64,000 nt of DNA from Shewanella sp. NFH-SH190041 (GCF_024363255.1 NZ_AP026070.1:186001-250000); one strand, 5' to 3'. Shown: positions 9,409 to 18,319, numbered from the stretch's first letter. The notes: generated by a model from the sequence alone, not told the origin. Program-made: numbers and translations.

Positions 9409-9759
9409 TTATTTGCCTTCAATGGCGCTGCGCAGGCCACTAATTTTCATGTTTAGAAAAGTCAGACTGGTCTGATACGCCATGGCATTTTCGTTAAATC
9501 TTCCCTGTGCGGCACCCATTTCTACCGTGTTGTGATCCGCACTTGATTGATAGGGAATGCGGTAACCGGATTTGTAATTCCGGTTGATTTGCGTGCCGTT
9601 GTTCAGACTCTGTACCATGGCACCAAAATCCAAATCTTTGGCTTGGTATCCCGGCGTTTCAGCATTGGCAATATTGCTGGCCAGAACCTTGCTGCGTTCT
9701 ACCCGGAAATCGAGCATCTGAGGGTGAACTCCCAGTGCTTCATCAAGCTTGATAGACAT
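9409..9759 (-). CDS. flgB: Proximal rod protein FlgB (lateral system)
   Basis: FlgB is the first gene of the leftward rod-hook operon and encodes a proximal rod subunit. The start at 9759 is preceded by AGGAG at proper spacing and gives 116 residues beginning MSIKLDEALGVHPQML, with the axial motif LASNIANAETPGYQAKDLDF. The longer frame reaching 9840 would read through the promoter region and is rejected. A sigma-54-like promoter lies about 45-60 bp upstream. Confidence 0.94.
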   Translation of the reverse strand: MSIKLDEALGVHPQMLDFRVERSKVLASNIANAETPGYQAKDLDFGAMVQSLNNGTQINRNYKSGYRIPYQSSADHNTVEMGAAQGRFNENAMAYQTSLTFLNMKISGLRSAIEGK

Positions 9760-9800
9760 GGTGTCTCCTAGTAAGGTATGTCGGCATTTCGTGGCACATA

Positions 9801-9817
9801 ACCAAATACTATGCCAA
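9801..9817 (-). promoter_or_regulatory. Sigma-54-like (-24/-12) promoter for flgBCDEFGHIJKL
   Basis: On the minus strand the sequence TTGGCATAGTATTTGGT has GG and TTGG elements at the spacing of the -24/-12 consensus TTGGCAC-N5-TTGCW. The -12 element deviates (TTGG rather than TTGC). Transcription would start near 9790, about 30 bp before flgB. Control by the sigma-54 activator LafK encoded at 17-18 kb would fit, but that link is inferred. Confidence 0.5.
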
Positions 9818-9851
9818 AAATTAAATTTGTTATTATTCAACAGGTTGAGAT

Positions 9852-10622
9852 ATGGGCAAAATGATTTGCGGAACGTGGGGTTCCCGCTTCCTACGGTTCT
9901 TTTCCGGTATTTTTTTCCGTGTTGTCATTGGCTTGCTGATGATCATGTTGCAACCGTTATCGGCCCATGCTGTAGAGGTGACAGCGCAGGTTCAGCACAG
10001 TGCAAAGCAGTTTATTCACCAACAAATAAACCAATGGGCCGCTCAAGAGGCGATCAAGCAATACAAAACCGACATTAATTTACGCCTGCCAGAAGTGCTT
10101 AATCGATTTGCTACCTGTCCTAAACCAGTTGAAATCAGTTATGCATCACGTCTGAGTAATTTATGGGGCATGATTTCTTTGAAAGCGGAATGTCCAGCGC
10201 AATTTTGGCAAACTCGGCTGCAAGCCCGGGTTGCAGTGCGGGCAAGAGTGCCGGTACTAAACCATTCCATGGGACGGGGCGAAGTAATTAGTGGCAAAGA
10301 TATTGCTTGGCGGTGGCAACGCCTATTGCCGTCTAGTGATGATTTTGTCACTAAAACTGATGAGGTGATTGGGCTACAGGTAGAGCGGCATATTCGAGCC
10401 GGGCAGGTCATTAATCGTCGACAGATTGGGTTGGCTGACTGGGTGACATCGGGTCAGCAAGTCGTGATAGAAGCCGCGAGTGACAGATTTGTTGTTCGAA
10501 TGCAGGGGCAAGCATTAGACAATGCGGGTAAAGGGCGCAGTGTGCGAGTGCGGAATATCAGTTCCGGCAAAGTGATTCTCGCCTATCCTATCGCCCCAGG
10601 CGTGGTAGAGACTCGTTTTTGA
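9852..10622 (+). CDS. flgA: P-ring assembly chaperone FlgA (lateral system)
   Basis: FlgA is a periplasmic chaperone for P-ring (FlgI) assembly. The 256-residue product has a long N-terminal signal region (hydrophobic stretch near residues 24-36, cleavage after SAHA near residue 41) and a C-terminal SAF-type domain (NHSMGRGEVISGKDIAWRW, VGLQVERHIRAGQVINRRQI, then RVRNISSGKVILAYPI). It diverges from flgB and leads the small flgA-flgM-flgN rightward unit. Confidence 0.9.
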   Translation: MGKMICGTWGSRFLRFFSGIFFRVVIGLLMIMLQPLSAHAVEVTAQVQHSAKQFIHQQINQWAAQEAIKQYKTDINLRLPEVLNRFATCPKPVEISYASRLSNLWGMISLKAECPAQFWQTRLQARVAVRARVPVLNHSMGRGEVISGKDIAWRWQRLLPSSDDFVTKTDEVIGLQVERHIRAGQVINRRQIGLADWVTSGQQVVIEAASDRFVVRMQGQALDNAGKGRSVRVRNISSGKVILAYPIAPGVVETRF

Positions 10623-10725
10623 TTCCGCCAGCAGAATTCACCGGAAAATTTGCTTCCGCCGTTTTAGTTTTGCAGTATTGTTGCCGCCTCTTAACTTTAT
10701 AGATGCGACAATCGGAGAATGCCTG

Positions 10726-11016
10726 ATGGAAATCAGAAAAATGACAGTACCGGTAGCTCTGGTCAATGGAACCAAGGGAACCCCGGTCCAAGCTCAGACT
10801 CAAAAACAGAATAACACTACAAAACATGGTACTGCAGCTTCTGAGCAATCTGTTAGCCATGATTGGCACATGCTGGAGCAAGCTCACGACGATTTAAAGC
10901 AGACCTCGGATTTTGACGCCGAAAAGGTAGCTGCAATCAGACAATCACTGCGTGATGGTAGTTTTGATCTGGATATCGGGGCGATCAGTCAGGCCATGTT
11001 ACGCCAACACGGGTAA
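10726..11016 (+). CDS. flgM: Anti-sigma-28 factor FlgM (lateral system)
   Basis: FlgM holds the flagellar sigma-28 factor inactive until it is exported through the finished hook-basal body. The start at 10726 has GGAG about 9 nt upstream; a longer frame from 10678 lacks one. The 96-residue product has a disordered-looking polar N-terminal half and the conserved C-terminal sigma-binding helix (VAAIRQSLRDGSFDLDIGAI, SQAML). It lies between flgA and flgN, as in other flagellar clusters. The cognate lateral sigma factor is not in this window. Confidence 0.88.
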   Translation: MEIRKMTVPVALVNGTKGTPVQAQTQKQNNTTKHGTAASEQSVSHDWHMLEQAHDDLKQTSDFDAEKVAAIRQSLRDGSFDLDIGAISQAMLRQHG

Positions 11017-11022
11017 TTTACT

Positions 11023-11475
11023 ATGTCATCCAAGCGTGAACTGTTGCAACAATTGGTACGAGATATTCGCCAAGATATTACTGATTACCAGAAATTAAAA
11101 GTCATGCTGACAACGCAGCGGCAATTGATGATGCACCATGATAATCAGCGTCTGATTGACCATAATCGACAACAGGATCAGTTGGTTGCAGAGCTGCACT
11201 GCCGCTCAGCCCGCCGCTGTCAATTGTTAGTTCAGATTGGCGTTAGTGCGGATGCTATGGGCATGGATAAGCTGATTAAAGTGTTGCCGGCTGCCAGTGG
11301 TCAACAGTTTGCTAAATTTTGGCAACAGCTTAAGCAGTTGGTGATAGAAGCACAACAAGCCAATGAACAAAATGGGCAATTACTAGTGCGCCAACAGGAG
11401 ATGATCGATAGCCTGATTGCCAGTGACCCGTTAGAAACGGGTACCCGCCTGACAACGCCTTACGGTCCGGCTTAA
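11023..11475 (+). CDS. flgN: FlgK/FlgL export chaperone FlgN (lateral system)
   Basis: FlgN-type chaperones bind the junction proteins FlgK and FlgL before export. The 150-residue product is almost wholly helical in composition, with many Gln and Leu residues and heptad-like spacing. It starts 6 bp after flgM, which is the usual FlgN position. Sequence conservation in FlgN is weak, so the call relies largely on position, size and composition. Its stop codon overlaps that of the converging fliJ. Confidence 0.75.
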   Translation: MSSKRELLQQLVRDIRQDITDYQKLKVMLTTQRQLMMHHDNQRLIDHNRQQDQLVAELHCRSARRCQLLVQIGVSADAMGMDKLIKVLPAASGQQFAKFWQQLKQLVIEAQQANEQNGQLLVRQQEMIDSLIASDPLETGTRLTTPYGPA

Positions 11476-11879
11476 CCGGCATAGCGTCTGCCCGCCAGAT
11501 CATCACAAGCTTTTTGTTCTTGCCGTGCAAGTAATGTTCTGGCCTGATCCCGTTTATGTTGCAGCAACCATTTTAGCCCCTGCAATCTGCCGAGTTGTGC
11601 CCGCCACAGTTTTTCTATACGACTTAACTCCACCTGGTGGAGTGAAATCTGTCTGGCCAATGCTTTATCCATTGGCTCCAACTGCCCGGTCAGTTGCTGC
11701 TGGTTTTGCCACAGTAGGCTGTTGTGATAGCTGGAACCTAAATACCCATCATTAAGTTGACGCAATAGCTGTAATTGCTGTTCCATGCCATGGATTTGGT
11801 TAGCCAGCTGTTGACGCTGACTACCCAGTTGTTTCAGTTTATCTTCTTCCCGCTCTGACAGACGGATTAAGGCGTTCAT
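11472..11879 (-). CDS. fliJ: Flagellar export stalk protein FliJ (lateral system)
   Basis: FliJ is the coiled-coil stalk inserted in the FliI ATPase ring and links it to the FlhA gate. The 135-residue product is a Gln/Leu/Arg-rich antiparallel coiled coil (EEDKLKQLGSQRQQLANQIH, then LARQISLHQVELSRIEKLWR), the expected size and character. It is last in the leftward fliEFGHIJ operon and overlaps fliI by 4 bp. Sequence is poorly conserved, so position is a large part of the evidence. Confidence 0.8.
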   Translation of the reverse strand: MNALIRLSEREEDKLKQLGSQRQQLANQIHGMEQQLQLLRQLNDGYLGSSYHNSLLWQNQQQLTGQLEPMDKALARQISLHQVELSRIEKLWRAQLGRLQGLKWLLQHKRDQARTLLARQEQKACDDLAGRRYAG

Positions 11880-13192
11880 GCCTGCTCCAATACCTGTATC
11901 AATTCGGTCAGCTGCTCGAGGCTGGCCTGAATATTTTGACTTTCATCCATGGCCTGCTGCAGAAATGCAGCGATAAGCGGATAACCCCTCACCGCTTTAT
12001 CTAACTGTTGATCTTGTCCAGGTTGATAACCACCTAGAGGCAGTAATTCCCGCACTTCCTGATAACGTCCCAGTAACTGGCGGATCGTTGAGATCTGCTG
12101 TAGCTGAGTTTTATCTGCGATCTGTGATGCTAGACGACTGACTGAGGCATTCAGATCGATGGCAGGGAAATGACCCGCTTCAGCCAATTTACGGCTAAGC
12201 ACAAAGTGGCCATCAAGGATCGCTCTTGCGGCATCGGCAACTGGATCTTGCTGGTCATCACCTTCGGCCAATACCGTATAAAAGGCGGTCAGCGTGCCAC
12301 TATCATGCTCGCCATTACCTGCCATCTCCACTAGAGACGGTAGTTGCGCAAATGCGGAAGGCGGATAGCCTTTTGTTGCAGGCGGCTCACCTAGACTAAG
12401 GGCAATTTCTCGTTGTGCTTGAGCATAACGGGTTAGCGAGTCAACCAGTAGTAAGACCTGCTTACCTTCATCCCGATAACGGCAGGCAATCTGGTGGCAC
12501 AGTCGCATCGCCCGCAGTCGCATGAGCGGTGGCGTATCTGCCGGGGCGGTAATTACCACGGCGCGGCGGCGGCCAGCTTCACCCAGTGCTTGTTCAATAA
12601 ATTCCCGGACTTCACGGCCCCGTTCACCAATCAGCCCCACGACGACAATGTCGGCTTCGGTAAAACGGGTCATCATACCGAGCAGCACACTCTTACCCAC
12701 CCCAGGGCCAGCAAATACACCCAGACGTTGTCCTCGTCCCACCGGCAGCAGGGCATTAACGGCGCGCACGCCGACATCCAGAGGCTGGGTGATCGGCAGG
12801 CGGGTCAGGGGGTTAGGAGTATGCAGTGAAGGCTTGACATAATTGACCCCTGTTAGTGGTCCCAAGCCATCCATAGGTTCACCCATGCCATCCAATACCC
12901 GTCCCAGTAGCCCTTGCCCCACTGGGATACGGTAACTGGATTCTATGGGAATAACCCGGGCCCCGGGCATTAAGCCTGTGGTATGGCTGATGGGCATTAA
13001 ACACAGCGTGGACTGATGAAAGCCGACTACTTCGGCTTCCACTGTGCCAGTTTGGCATTCAATCAGTGCCCGGTCTCCGGTGCCCAGATGACAGCCAATC
13101 GCTTCTAGCAGTAGGCCATTCACCCGGGTCAGTCGACCATAAACCTTAGCAACAGGAACCGTTGGCCAATCAAAAATTTCAGCGGTCTTCAT
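11876..13192 (-). CDS. fliI: Flagellar export ATPase FliI (lateral system)
   Basis: FliI hydrolyses ATP to assist loading of export substrates. From the chosen start (MKTAEIFDWP, 438 residues) there is an N-terminal beta-barrel region, the Walker A loop GPGVGKS at residues 162-168, and the Walker B/DSLTRYAQAQREI segment near residue 250, followed by GEPPATKGYPPSAFAQLPSL typical of T3SS ATPases. A longer frame to 13234 would lie further inside fliH. The start overlaps fliH by 14 bp. Confidence 0.95.
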   Translation of the reverse strand: MKTAEIFDWPTVPVAKVYGRLTRVNGLLLEAIGCHLGTGDRALIECQTGTVEAEVVGFHQSTLCLMPISHTTGLMPGARVIPIESSYRIPVGQGLLGRVLDGMGEPMDGLGPLTGVNYVKPSLHTPNPLTRLPITQPLDVGVRAVNALLPVGRGQRLGVFAGPGVGKSVLLGMMTRFTEADIVVVGLIGERGREVREFIEQALGEAGRRRAVVITAPADTPPLMRLRAMRLCHQIACRYRDEGKQVLLLVDSLTRYAQAQREIALSLGEPPATKGYPPSAFAQLPSLVEMAGNGEHDSGTLTAFYTVLAEGDDQQDPVADAARAILDGHFVLSRKLAEAGHFPAIDLNASVSRLASQIADKTQLQQISTIRQLLGRYQEVRELLPLGGYQPGQDQQLDKAVRGYPLIAAFLQQAMDESQNIQASLEQLTELIQVLEQA

Positions 13193-13925
13193 GGCCGGTT
13201 TCACCGGTGGACTCCTGAGCCATTTGAGTGGCAATATGCTGTTCTACTTGATCCATGCTGGCATTCAAGCGGGTCTCCAAGGAGGCATCAGCGTCACATT
13301 GATCACACAGGATGCGACAGCCTCCTTGGGTAATATTGTTATCCGGTACCAAGGTCCAATCTTTGATCTTTTCTGGCGCTAACTGTTTCAGTTCATCCAC
13401 AGCGTTAGGTTGCAGGTGGATCTTGATATCAGTGGCATCATTTGGCAGTGCTGCTAACGTTTCTTCAACCAGAGTCAGGATCTGCTGCGGCTGCAAGGTT
13501 AGCTCACAGCGGATCACCTGGTGGGCTACGCGGCGCACCAGATCGACGATCAGCTGTTGCTGAGTCAAAATTTGCTTGTTATGGCCATCTTCTAGCAGAG
13601 ATTTCAACGCACTGAGTGGCGCGATGATTTCATTAAGCTGCTGGTCAACATCCATTTTACCTTGCTGCTGGCCTTCAATTCTCCCTTGATGGAAACCGGC
13701 GGCATAACCCGCTTGTTTACCCTCTTCTTCACCGTTCTGACGACCAGCTTGATAACCTTGGTTAACGCCTTCGTCATAACCTTTATCGAAGGCTTGCTGA
13801 TAATCTTGCCATTGGCCTGTATGGCCTTCATTGCCACTGTCTAGACCTGGCGCCTGTCCTTGCAATGGCGCAAATTGGTGGCGGCGAGCATAGGTGCCAT
13901 CTAGGCGCCAGCGTGAGTTTGCCAT
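13179..13925 (-). CDS. fliH: FliI regulator FliH (lateral system)
   Basis: FliH dimers bind FliI and tether it to the switch and export gate. The 248-residue product has the characteristic run of small-residue-x3-Gly repeats (GYDEGVNQGYQAGRQNGEEE and onwards, about residues 49-91), and then the C-terminal FliH/T3SS stator-like domain (LIVDLVRRVAHQVIRCELTL, VEETLAALPNDATDIKIHLQ). It lies between fliG and fliI in canonical order. Confidence 0.92.
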   Translation of the reverse strand: MANSRWRLDGTYARRHQFAPLQGQAPGLDSGNEGHTGQWQDYQQAFDKGYDEGVNQGYQAGRQNGEEEGKQAGYAAGFHQGRIEGQQQGKMDVDQQLNEIIAPLSALKSLLEDGHNKQILTQQQLIVDLVRRVAHQVIRCELTLQPQQILTLVEETLAALPNDATDIKIHLQPNAVDELKQLAPEKIKDWTLVPDNNITQGGCRILCDQCDADASLETRLNASMDQVEQHIATQMAQESTGETGHEDR

Positions 13926-13931
13926 AATTTG

Positions 13932-14945
13932 TTACTCCACCACCTGTTCTTCAAATAATTGCAGCTCAATTTCACCGTTTTCCATCATTTCTTTGGCAGT
14001 ATCCATGATCTGACGACGAGCTTCGTTAGCCTGGCTTAATGGTACTCCGCCCAGTGCGTCGGACTGAGTTTCAATGGCAGAGGACATACGCTTTGGCAGG
14101 GCATCGAGCAGGGTGCGCTTCAATTCAGGATCAATACCTTTCAGTGCCAATGCTAGCGTATCAGCATCTACAGCACCAATGATGTCCTGCAGCACTTCAG
14201 CTTTCTGGCGACCCAGAATGATAAAGTCGAACATATTGTCAGCGACATCGCTTGCCAGTCGTTTGTCATAGATGCGGATCATCTGCATCAGCTGTTCACG
14301 ATTACCCTCAAAACGGTTGAGGATATCGGCAACCTGACGTACGCCAGCAACTTGAGTGTGGCTCTTTTCCATTGCCATGAGCATGCAGCGTTCAACCAAC
14401 TGGCGCAGTTCATCAACCACATCACGTTCCAGTTCACCAAGCTGAGCAATACGGATCAGCACTTCATCCTGGTTGGCTTGTGGCAGATGCTGTAACACCT
14501 GGGCTGCCGTTTCTGGTGGCAACAGGCCGAGCATAACGGCTTGCAGCTGAACGTGCTCATGGAGCAGTTCACGGGCTAGCAGTTTGGCATCAACCCACTC
14601 CAAACGCTTAACCAAGGTCTTGATTTCATCACCATAAATGGAGTCGATAAGGCTTTTGGCGACTCGATCACCTAAAGCCAAATCCAATGTTTTTTGCAGG
14701 TATGCGCGAGAAGCGCGGGCAATCCCGGCCTGCTCGGCATAACGGCGGAAGAAGCGGTTTAATACCGCTTCTGCTTCATGTTGGGTGATGGCGGACAGGT
14801 GGGCCATTTTGTAGCTCAGGTGCTCTACGTCATTGCGGTCCAGATGAGCCATGACCTGAGAGGCGCCATTTTCACCCATGCTGAGCAGCAGCATAGCTGC
14901 TTGCTCTTGGTTATCCATCTTGATGGTCAGATCTTCATCATTCAC
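13932..14945 (-). CDS. fliG: Motor switch protein FliG (lateral system)
   Basis: FliG couples stator force to rotation through its charged C-terminal domain. The 337-residue product shows N, middle and C domains in order: AAMLLLSMGENGASQVMAHL at the N-terminus, LPPETAAQVLQHLPQANQDEV in the middle domain, and the charged torque helix region LKGIDPELKRTLLDALPKRM near residue 265. The middle-domain motif, EHPQ in most FliG proteins, reads EHVQ here. It overlaps fliF by 8 bp. Confidence 0.94.
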   Translation of the reverse strand: MNDEDLTIKMDNQEQAAMLLLSMGENGASQVMAHLDRNDVEHLSYKMAHLSAITQHEAEAVLNRFFRRYAEQAGIARASRAYLQKTLDLALGDRVAKSLIDSIYGDEIKTLVKRLEWVDAKLLARELLHEHVQLQAVMLGLLPPETAAQVLQHLPQANQDEVLIRIAQLGELERDVVDELRQLVERCMLMAMEKSHTQVAGVRQVADILNRFEGNREQLMQMIRIYDKRLASDVADNMFDFIILGRQKAEVLQDIIGAVDADTLALALKGIDPELKRTLLDALPKRMSSAIETQSDALGGVPLSQANEARRQIMDTAKEMMENGEIELQLFEEQVVE

Positions 14946-16623
14946 TGTCTTTATCTCTTATCCAATGGCTGATAACTTCGGCAACCCGGGCGGGGTCGTC
15001 ATTGGCCAATAGGGCCAGGTGTTCCATTTTTACTGTCAATGGTGAGCCAGGTGAAGGGAGTGCCCCTTGAGAGAGCGCAGTCTGGCCCGGTGTCAGTGAT
15101 GCACTGTCTGTGTTACCCGGCGCAAGTGCATCATTGGTTTTACCGGGAAGTTGCGGGTTTGAGCTGTTGCTTAGCTCCAACGCCTTGGCTCTTGATTGAC
15201 TGCCGGAGGCACTAATCAGGTGGCTAACTAATGGGCGCAGAACGAAGAAAATCAGGCCTAACCCTAACAATCCCCCAATCAGGTATCTCAGGTAAGTTGG
15301 GTAATCGATACTTTGCCACCATGGCAGAGGTTTAAAATCAACTTTCTTTACCGGTAAAAAGGTAAAGTTACTGATGCTGAACGTATCACCACGCGCCTGA
15401 TCAAAGCCGATAGCGTCTTTAACCATGGTGCCGATCTGGTTTAGCTCATTTGGCTGCCAACCGTCTTTACCGGCAACATCTTTATTGACTAATACCGAAA
15501 CAGACATTTTTTGCAGTTGCATCTGTTGGAAACGGGTGTGGCGTACGGCCTTACCAACACTGAACTGACGGCTTTGCTGTTGGCTTATATCGGTCGCATC
15601 ATTATTCTGACCATTGGCGCCATTTTTCGGTGCAGTGGCTGGGGTATTACTGAGACTGCCTGGAATACCAACACCCAGCGTATTGCTGCTCTTATTTGAT
15701 TTGATGTTTTCTTGAGTGACAACACCCTTAGGATCCAGTGATTCTTGGGTTTCTTCCACCTGATTGAAGTTGACGGTTGCCGCAATTTGTACCTGATAAT
15801 TGTGTGCCCCTAAAATTGGGGTGAGCATATTCTCTGCGCGCTTGATCAGGTTATGCTCCAATTCATTGGTGTAGCCCAATTGCTTATCTTTCGCTTGGGT
15901 GATGTCTTGGTTACTGGCTAGATCAGCACTGAGGTAATCACCAGCTTGATCCACGATTTGTACACTACCCGGAGACATTCCAGTAACACTGCCGGCGACC
16001 AGATTTGCAATTGCTTCAACTTGTTGCGGATCCAGTTTTGCCCCAGCATAAAGATCCAGCATCACAGATGCGGTTGGTTTTTCTGGGTCTGTACGGATAA
16101 ACAAGGTGTTCTTCGGAATTGCTAGATGCACCCGGGCGCTACGCACTTGGTTCAGCGCCATAATGGTGCGAGCCAGTTCACCTTCCAAGGTATGACGATA
16201 CTGGGCAACTTCCATAAATTGGCTAGTGCCAATCGGCGTTTTGTTCATTTCGTCCCATGCGGCAGGCATTTTGGCTTTGACGCCATGGGCGGCCAGCACC
16301 ATACGGACTTCACCAACCTGATTTTCTGGTACCAGAATTTGGCCGGTTTGGGCATCGATACGATATTTGGTGCCAGTACTTTCCAGTACGTTGATAATTT
16401 GGCCGGAATCGATGTGCTCTTGATCGCCATACAGTGGACGGTAACCTGTGGAGCCAGTCCACAGCATCAATACGATCACGCAGGCCACAACCGATGCCAG
16501 AATAGCCAAGATCAGTACTTGGCGTGGGCCGGTAAACATGCCGGAGAGCTTGTCTTTCATCGCACCAAGACCACTCATGGCTGAAGATGCCGTAGATGAC
16601 GAATTTGCAGTTGAGGTTGACAT
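14938..16623 (-). CDS. fliF: MS-ring protein FliF (lateral system)
   Basis: FliF forms the MS ring in the inner membrane. The 561-residue product has two transmembrane helices (about residues 36-56 and 448-466) bracketing the periplasmic ring-building domains, including LEGELARTIMALNQVRSARVHLAIP and AIANLVAGSVTGMSPGSVQIVD. The C-terminal cytoplasmic tail (LALLANDDPARVAEVISHWI) is the FliG-binding element. It starts 9 bp after fliE. Confidence 0.94.
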   Translation of the reverse strand: MSTSTANSSSTASSAMSGLGAMKDKLSGMFTGPRQVLILAILASVVACVIVLMLWTGSTGYRPLYGDQEHIDSGQIINVLESTGTKYRIDAQTGQILVPENQVGEVRMVLAAHGVKAKMPAAWDEMNKTPIGTSQFMEVAQYRHTLEGELARTIMALNQVRSARVHLAIPKNTLFIRTDPEKPTASVMLDLYAGAKLDPQQVEAIANLVAGSVTGMSPGSVQIVDQAGDYLSADLASNQDITQAKDKQLGYTNELEHNLIKRAENMLTPILGAHNYQVQIAATVNFNQVEETQESLDPKGVVTQENIKSNKSSNTLGVGIPGSLSNTPATAPKNGANGQNNDATDISQQQSRQFSVGKAVRHTRFQQMQLQKMSVSVLVNKDVAGKDGWQPNELNQIGTMVKDAIGFDQARGDTFSISNFTFLPVKKVDFKPLPWWQSIDYPTYLRYLIGGLLGLGLIFFVLRPLVSHLISASGSQSRAKALELSNSSNPQLPGKTNDALAPGNTDSASLTPGQTALSQGALPSPGSPLTVKMEHLALLANDDPARVAEVISHWIRDKDSE

Positions 16624-16632
16624 TCAGCTTCC

Positions 16633-16968
16633 TTAAATCGGCATTTTCATGATGTCATCGAACGCCTGCATTAGACGATTTCGGATCTGCATCATGGCAT
16701 CAAATGACAGGCTGGCTTTTTGGGTAGCGACCATAGCTCCTACCAGATCATCACTTTCTCCAGTATCGACGGCTCGAGTCAGAGCATCTGAAACCAACTG
16801 ATCATTGTTAACGGAAGCAATCTTCTGCTCCATCAGTGCGCTAAATGAGACCGGATTAGTTTCATCTTGGGCCATTGCTGATGGCTTGATCAGCCCTTTG
16901 GCCATATCCCCCTGAATCTGCATGGTGTGTTGCAGCTGACTGGATGCGGTTTGTATTGATAAAGACAT
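16633..16968 (-). CDS. fliE: MS-ring/rod junction protein FliE (lateral system)
   Basis: FliE joins the MS ring to the proximal rod. The 111-residue product has the family C-terminus (ATQKASLSFDAMMQIRNRLM, QAFDDIMKMPI) and the NPVSFSALMEQKIASVNNDQ mid-segment. Length is typical (about 105). It starts 23 bp after the LafK stop, so it probably belongs to the same leftward transcript as motY-lafK-fliEFGHIJ. Confidence 0.93.
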   Translation of the reverse strand: MSLSIQTASSQLQHTMQIQGDMAKGLIKPSAMAQDETNPVSFSALMEQKIASVNNDQLVSDALTRAVDTGESDDLVGAMVATQKASLSFDAMMQIRNRLMQAFDDIMKMPI

Positions 16969-16991
16969 GATTCCTTCTATATTTCAGAGTT

Positions 16992-17999
16992 TCAGGCAGC
17001 CTGACTGGCCTGTTCTAGGAGCTGATCGATATTGACTCCGGCATCACGCATTTGAGCCAGTTTGTATCGCAGCGCCCGGGTGGTCATACCCAAAGCATCG
17101 GCACTGCGGGAACGGTGGCCGGAAAATCGTTTCAGAGTGTCAATAATGTATTGGAATTCAGCGTGTTTTTTTGATGCTTTTAATCCCTCACTGGAATTAA
17201 GTGGCACTTCTGAATTGATAATATTTGTTTGATTTAATTCAGGTTTAATTCCTAATTCTGCTGCTTGTAATGCTTGTCCATGACGTAATACTAAGGCCCG
17301 TTGAATGGTATTTTCTAATTCCCGTACATTCCCCGGCCAATCATAACTAAGTAATAATTTTTTTGCGGCATCACTGAAGTAACAGTTTTGTCCTTGGGTT
17401 AAGTGAATATGGCGCTGAATAAAATGTTCCGCCAGCGGAAGGATATCTTCCCGTCTCTCTCTTAATGGACGGATATTTAATGGTAAAACATCTAAACGAT
17501 AAAAAAGGTCTTCCCGAAATTGACCGACTTTTACCGCTTGGCGTAAATCTCTATTAGTCGCGGCAATAATTCTAATATCTAGATTAATTGTTTTATGACT
17601 ACCAACGCGCTCAATTTCTCTTTCTTGTAAAACTCTCAATAACTTAGATTGAAGTAATAACGGAAGCTCGCCAATTTCATCCAGTAATAATGTGCCACCA
17701 TTGGCTAGTTCAAATTTACCCGGTTGATCATGGGTGGCGCCGGTAAAAGCGCCTTTGGTATGCCCAAACAGTACCGACTCCAGAATTTGCTCCGGAATGG
17801 CAGCGCAATTGACCGCAATAAATGGCTTATCTGCTCGTGGTGAGTGGCGATGAACATAGCGCGCTAAGGGCTCTTTACCTGTGCCGCTTTCACCAGTAAG
17901 CAAAATGCTGGCGTCGGTAATGGCTGCACGGTGCGCTAGCATTAAAAGTTGTTTACTTACCGGTGCTGCCGCAACCAAAGATTGGTCGACTAGTTCCAT
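16992..17999 (-). CDS. lafK: LafK-type sigma-54 activator, AAA+ and DNA-binding part
   Basis: Sigma-54-dependent activators of the FleQ/FlrA/LafK group open promoters of early flagellar operons. This 335-residue part has Walker A GESGTGKE (36-43), the sigma-54-contacting GAFTGA loop (83-88), Walker B LLLDEIGE (104-111), the arginine-finger region [13 protein letters not shown], and a Fis-type helix-turn-helix near the C-terminus ([18 protein letters not shown]). The receiver-like domain expected at its N-terminus is encoded just upstream in the same frame, separated only by TGA-CGT before this ATG. The gene is therefore either split by a nonsense codon or naturally in two pieces. No good ribosome-binding site precedes this ATG; reinitiation after the adjacent stop is possible. 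Confidence 0.85.
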   Translation of the reverse strand: MELVDQSLVAAAPVSKQLLMLAHRAAITDASILLTGESGTGKEPLARYVHRHSPRADKPFIAVNCAAIPEQILESVLFGHTKGAFTGATHDQPGKFELANGGTLLLDEIGELPLLLQSKLLRVLQEREIERVGSHKTINLDIRIIAATNRDLRQAVKVGQFREDLFYRLDVLPLNIRPLRERREDILPLAEHFIQRHIHLTQGQNCYFSDAAKKLLLSYDWPGNVRELENTIQRALVLRHGQALQAAELGIKPELNQTNIINSEVPLNSSEGLKASKKHAEFQYIIDTLKRFSGHRSRSADALGMTTRALRYKLAQMRDAGVNIDQLLEQASQAA

Positions 18000-18002
18000 A
18001 CG

Positions 18003-18305
18003 TCACAGCCGGTTCACCATATTCAGTAACTGGATTTCATCAATGGGCAGCAGCAAGTAATCTTGGGCGCCAGCCTGCATCGCTGCACTGGCCAGTTCAG
18101 TTTGCTCTGGCGCTAGTAGGGCAACTTTGTTACGACTACTTAGCTGCTGTAATTGAGTGGCAACCTGCTGTGGTGACGCTTGGGACAGATCAACCAAAGT
18201 CAGCCAGTTGCTGGTGTCAGGCGTTATGACAAAACCCTGCGCAGCCAGCTGTTGGCGGCAGGTTTCTGAAATAACCTGATGACACCCTGCAATGGTGTAT
18301 TTCAT
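18003..18305 (-). pseudogene. lafK: N-terminal receiver-like domain of LafK, cut off by an in-frame TGA
   Basis: A 100-residue frame ends at TGA (18003-18005) in exactly the same frame as the AAA+ protein that begins at 17999; only one codon (CGT) lies between. The product looks like the degenerate receiver domain of FleQ/LafK proteins (AMQAGAQDYLLLPIDEIQLL near the C-terminus resembles the end of a receiver fold). Joined, the two pieces would give about 437 residues, the expected length for a LafK-type regulator. I read this as a nonsense mutation, a sequencing error, or a coupled two-gene arrangement. It starts 15 bp after the motY stop. Confidence 0.7.
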
Positions 18306-18319
18306 TGAAAAAAGCTCCT

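Noticed and set aside
9760..9840. N-terminal extension of flgB to 9840
   Set aside because: The extension has no resemblance to FlgB, crosses the promoter-like sequence, and the ATG at 9759 has a good ribosome-binding site.
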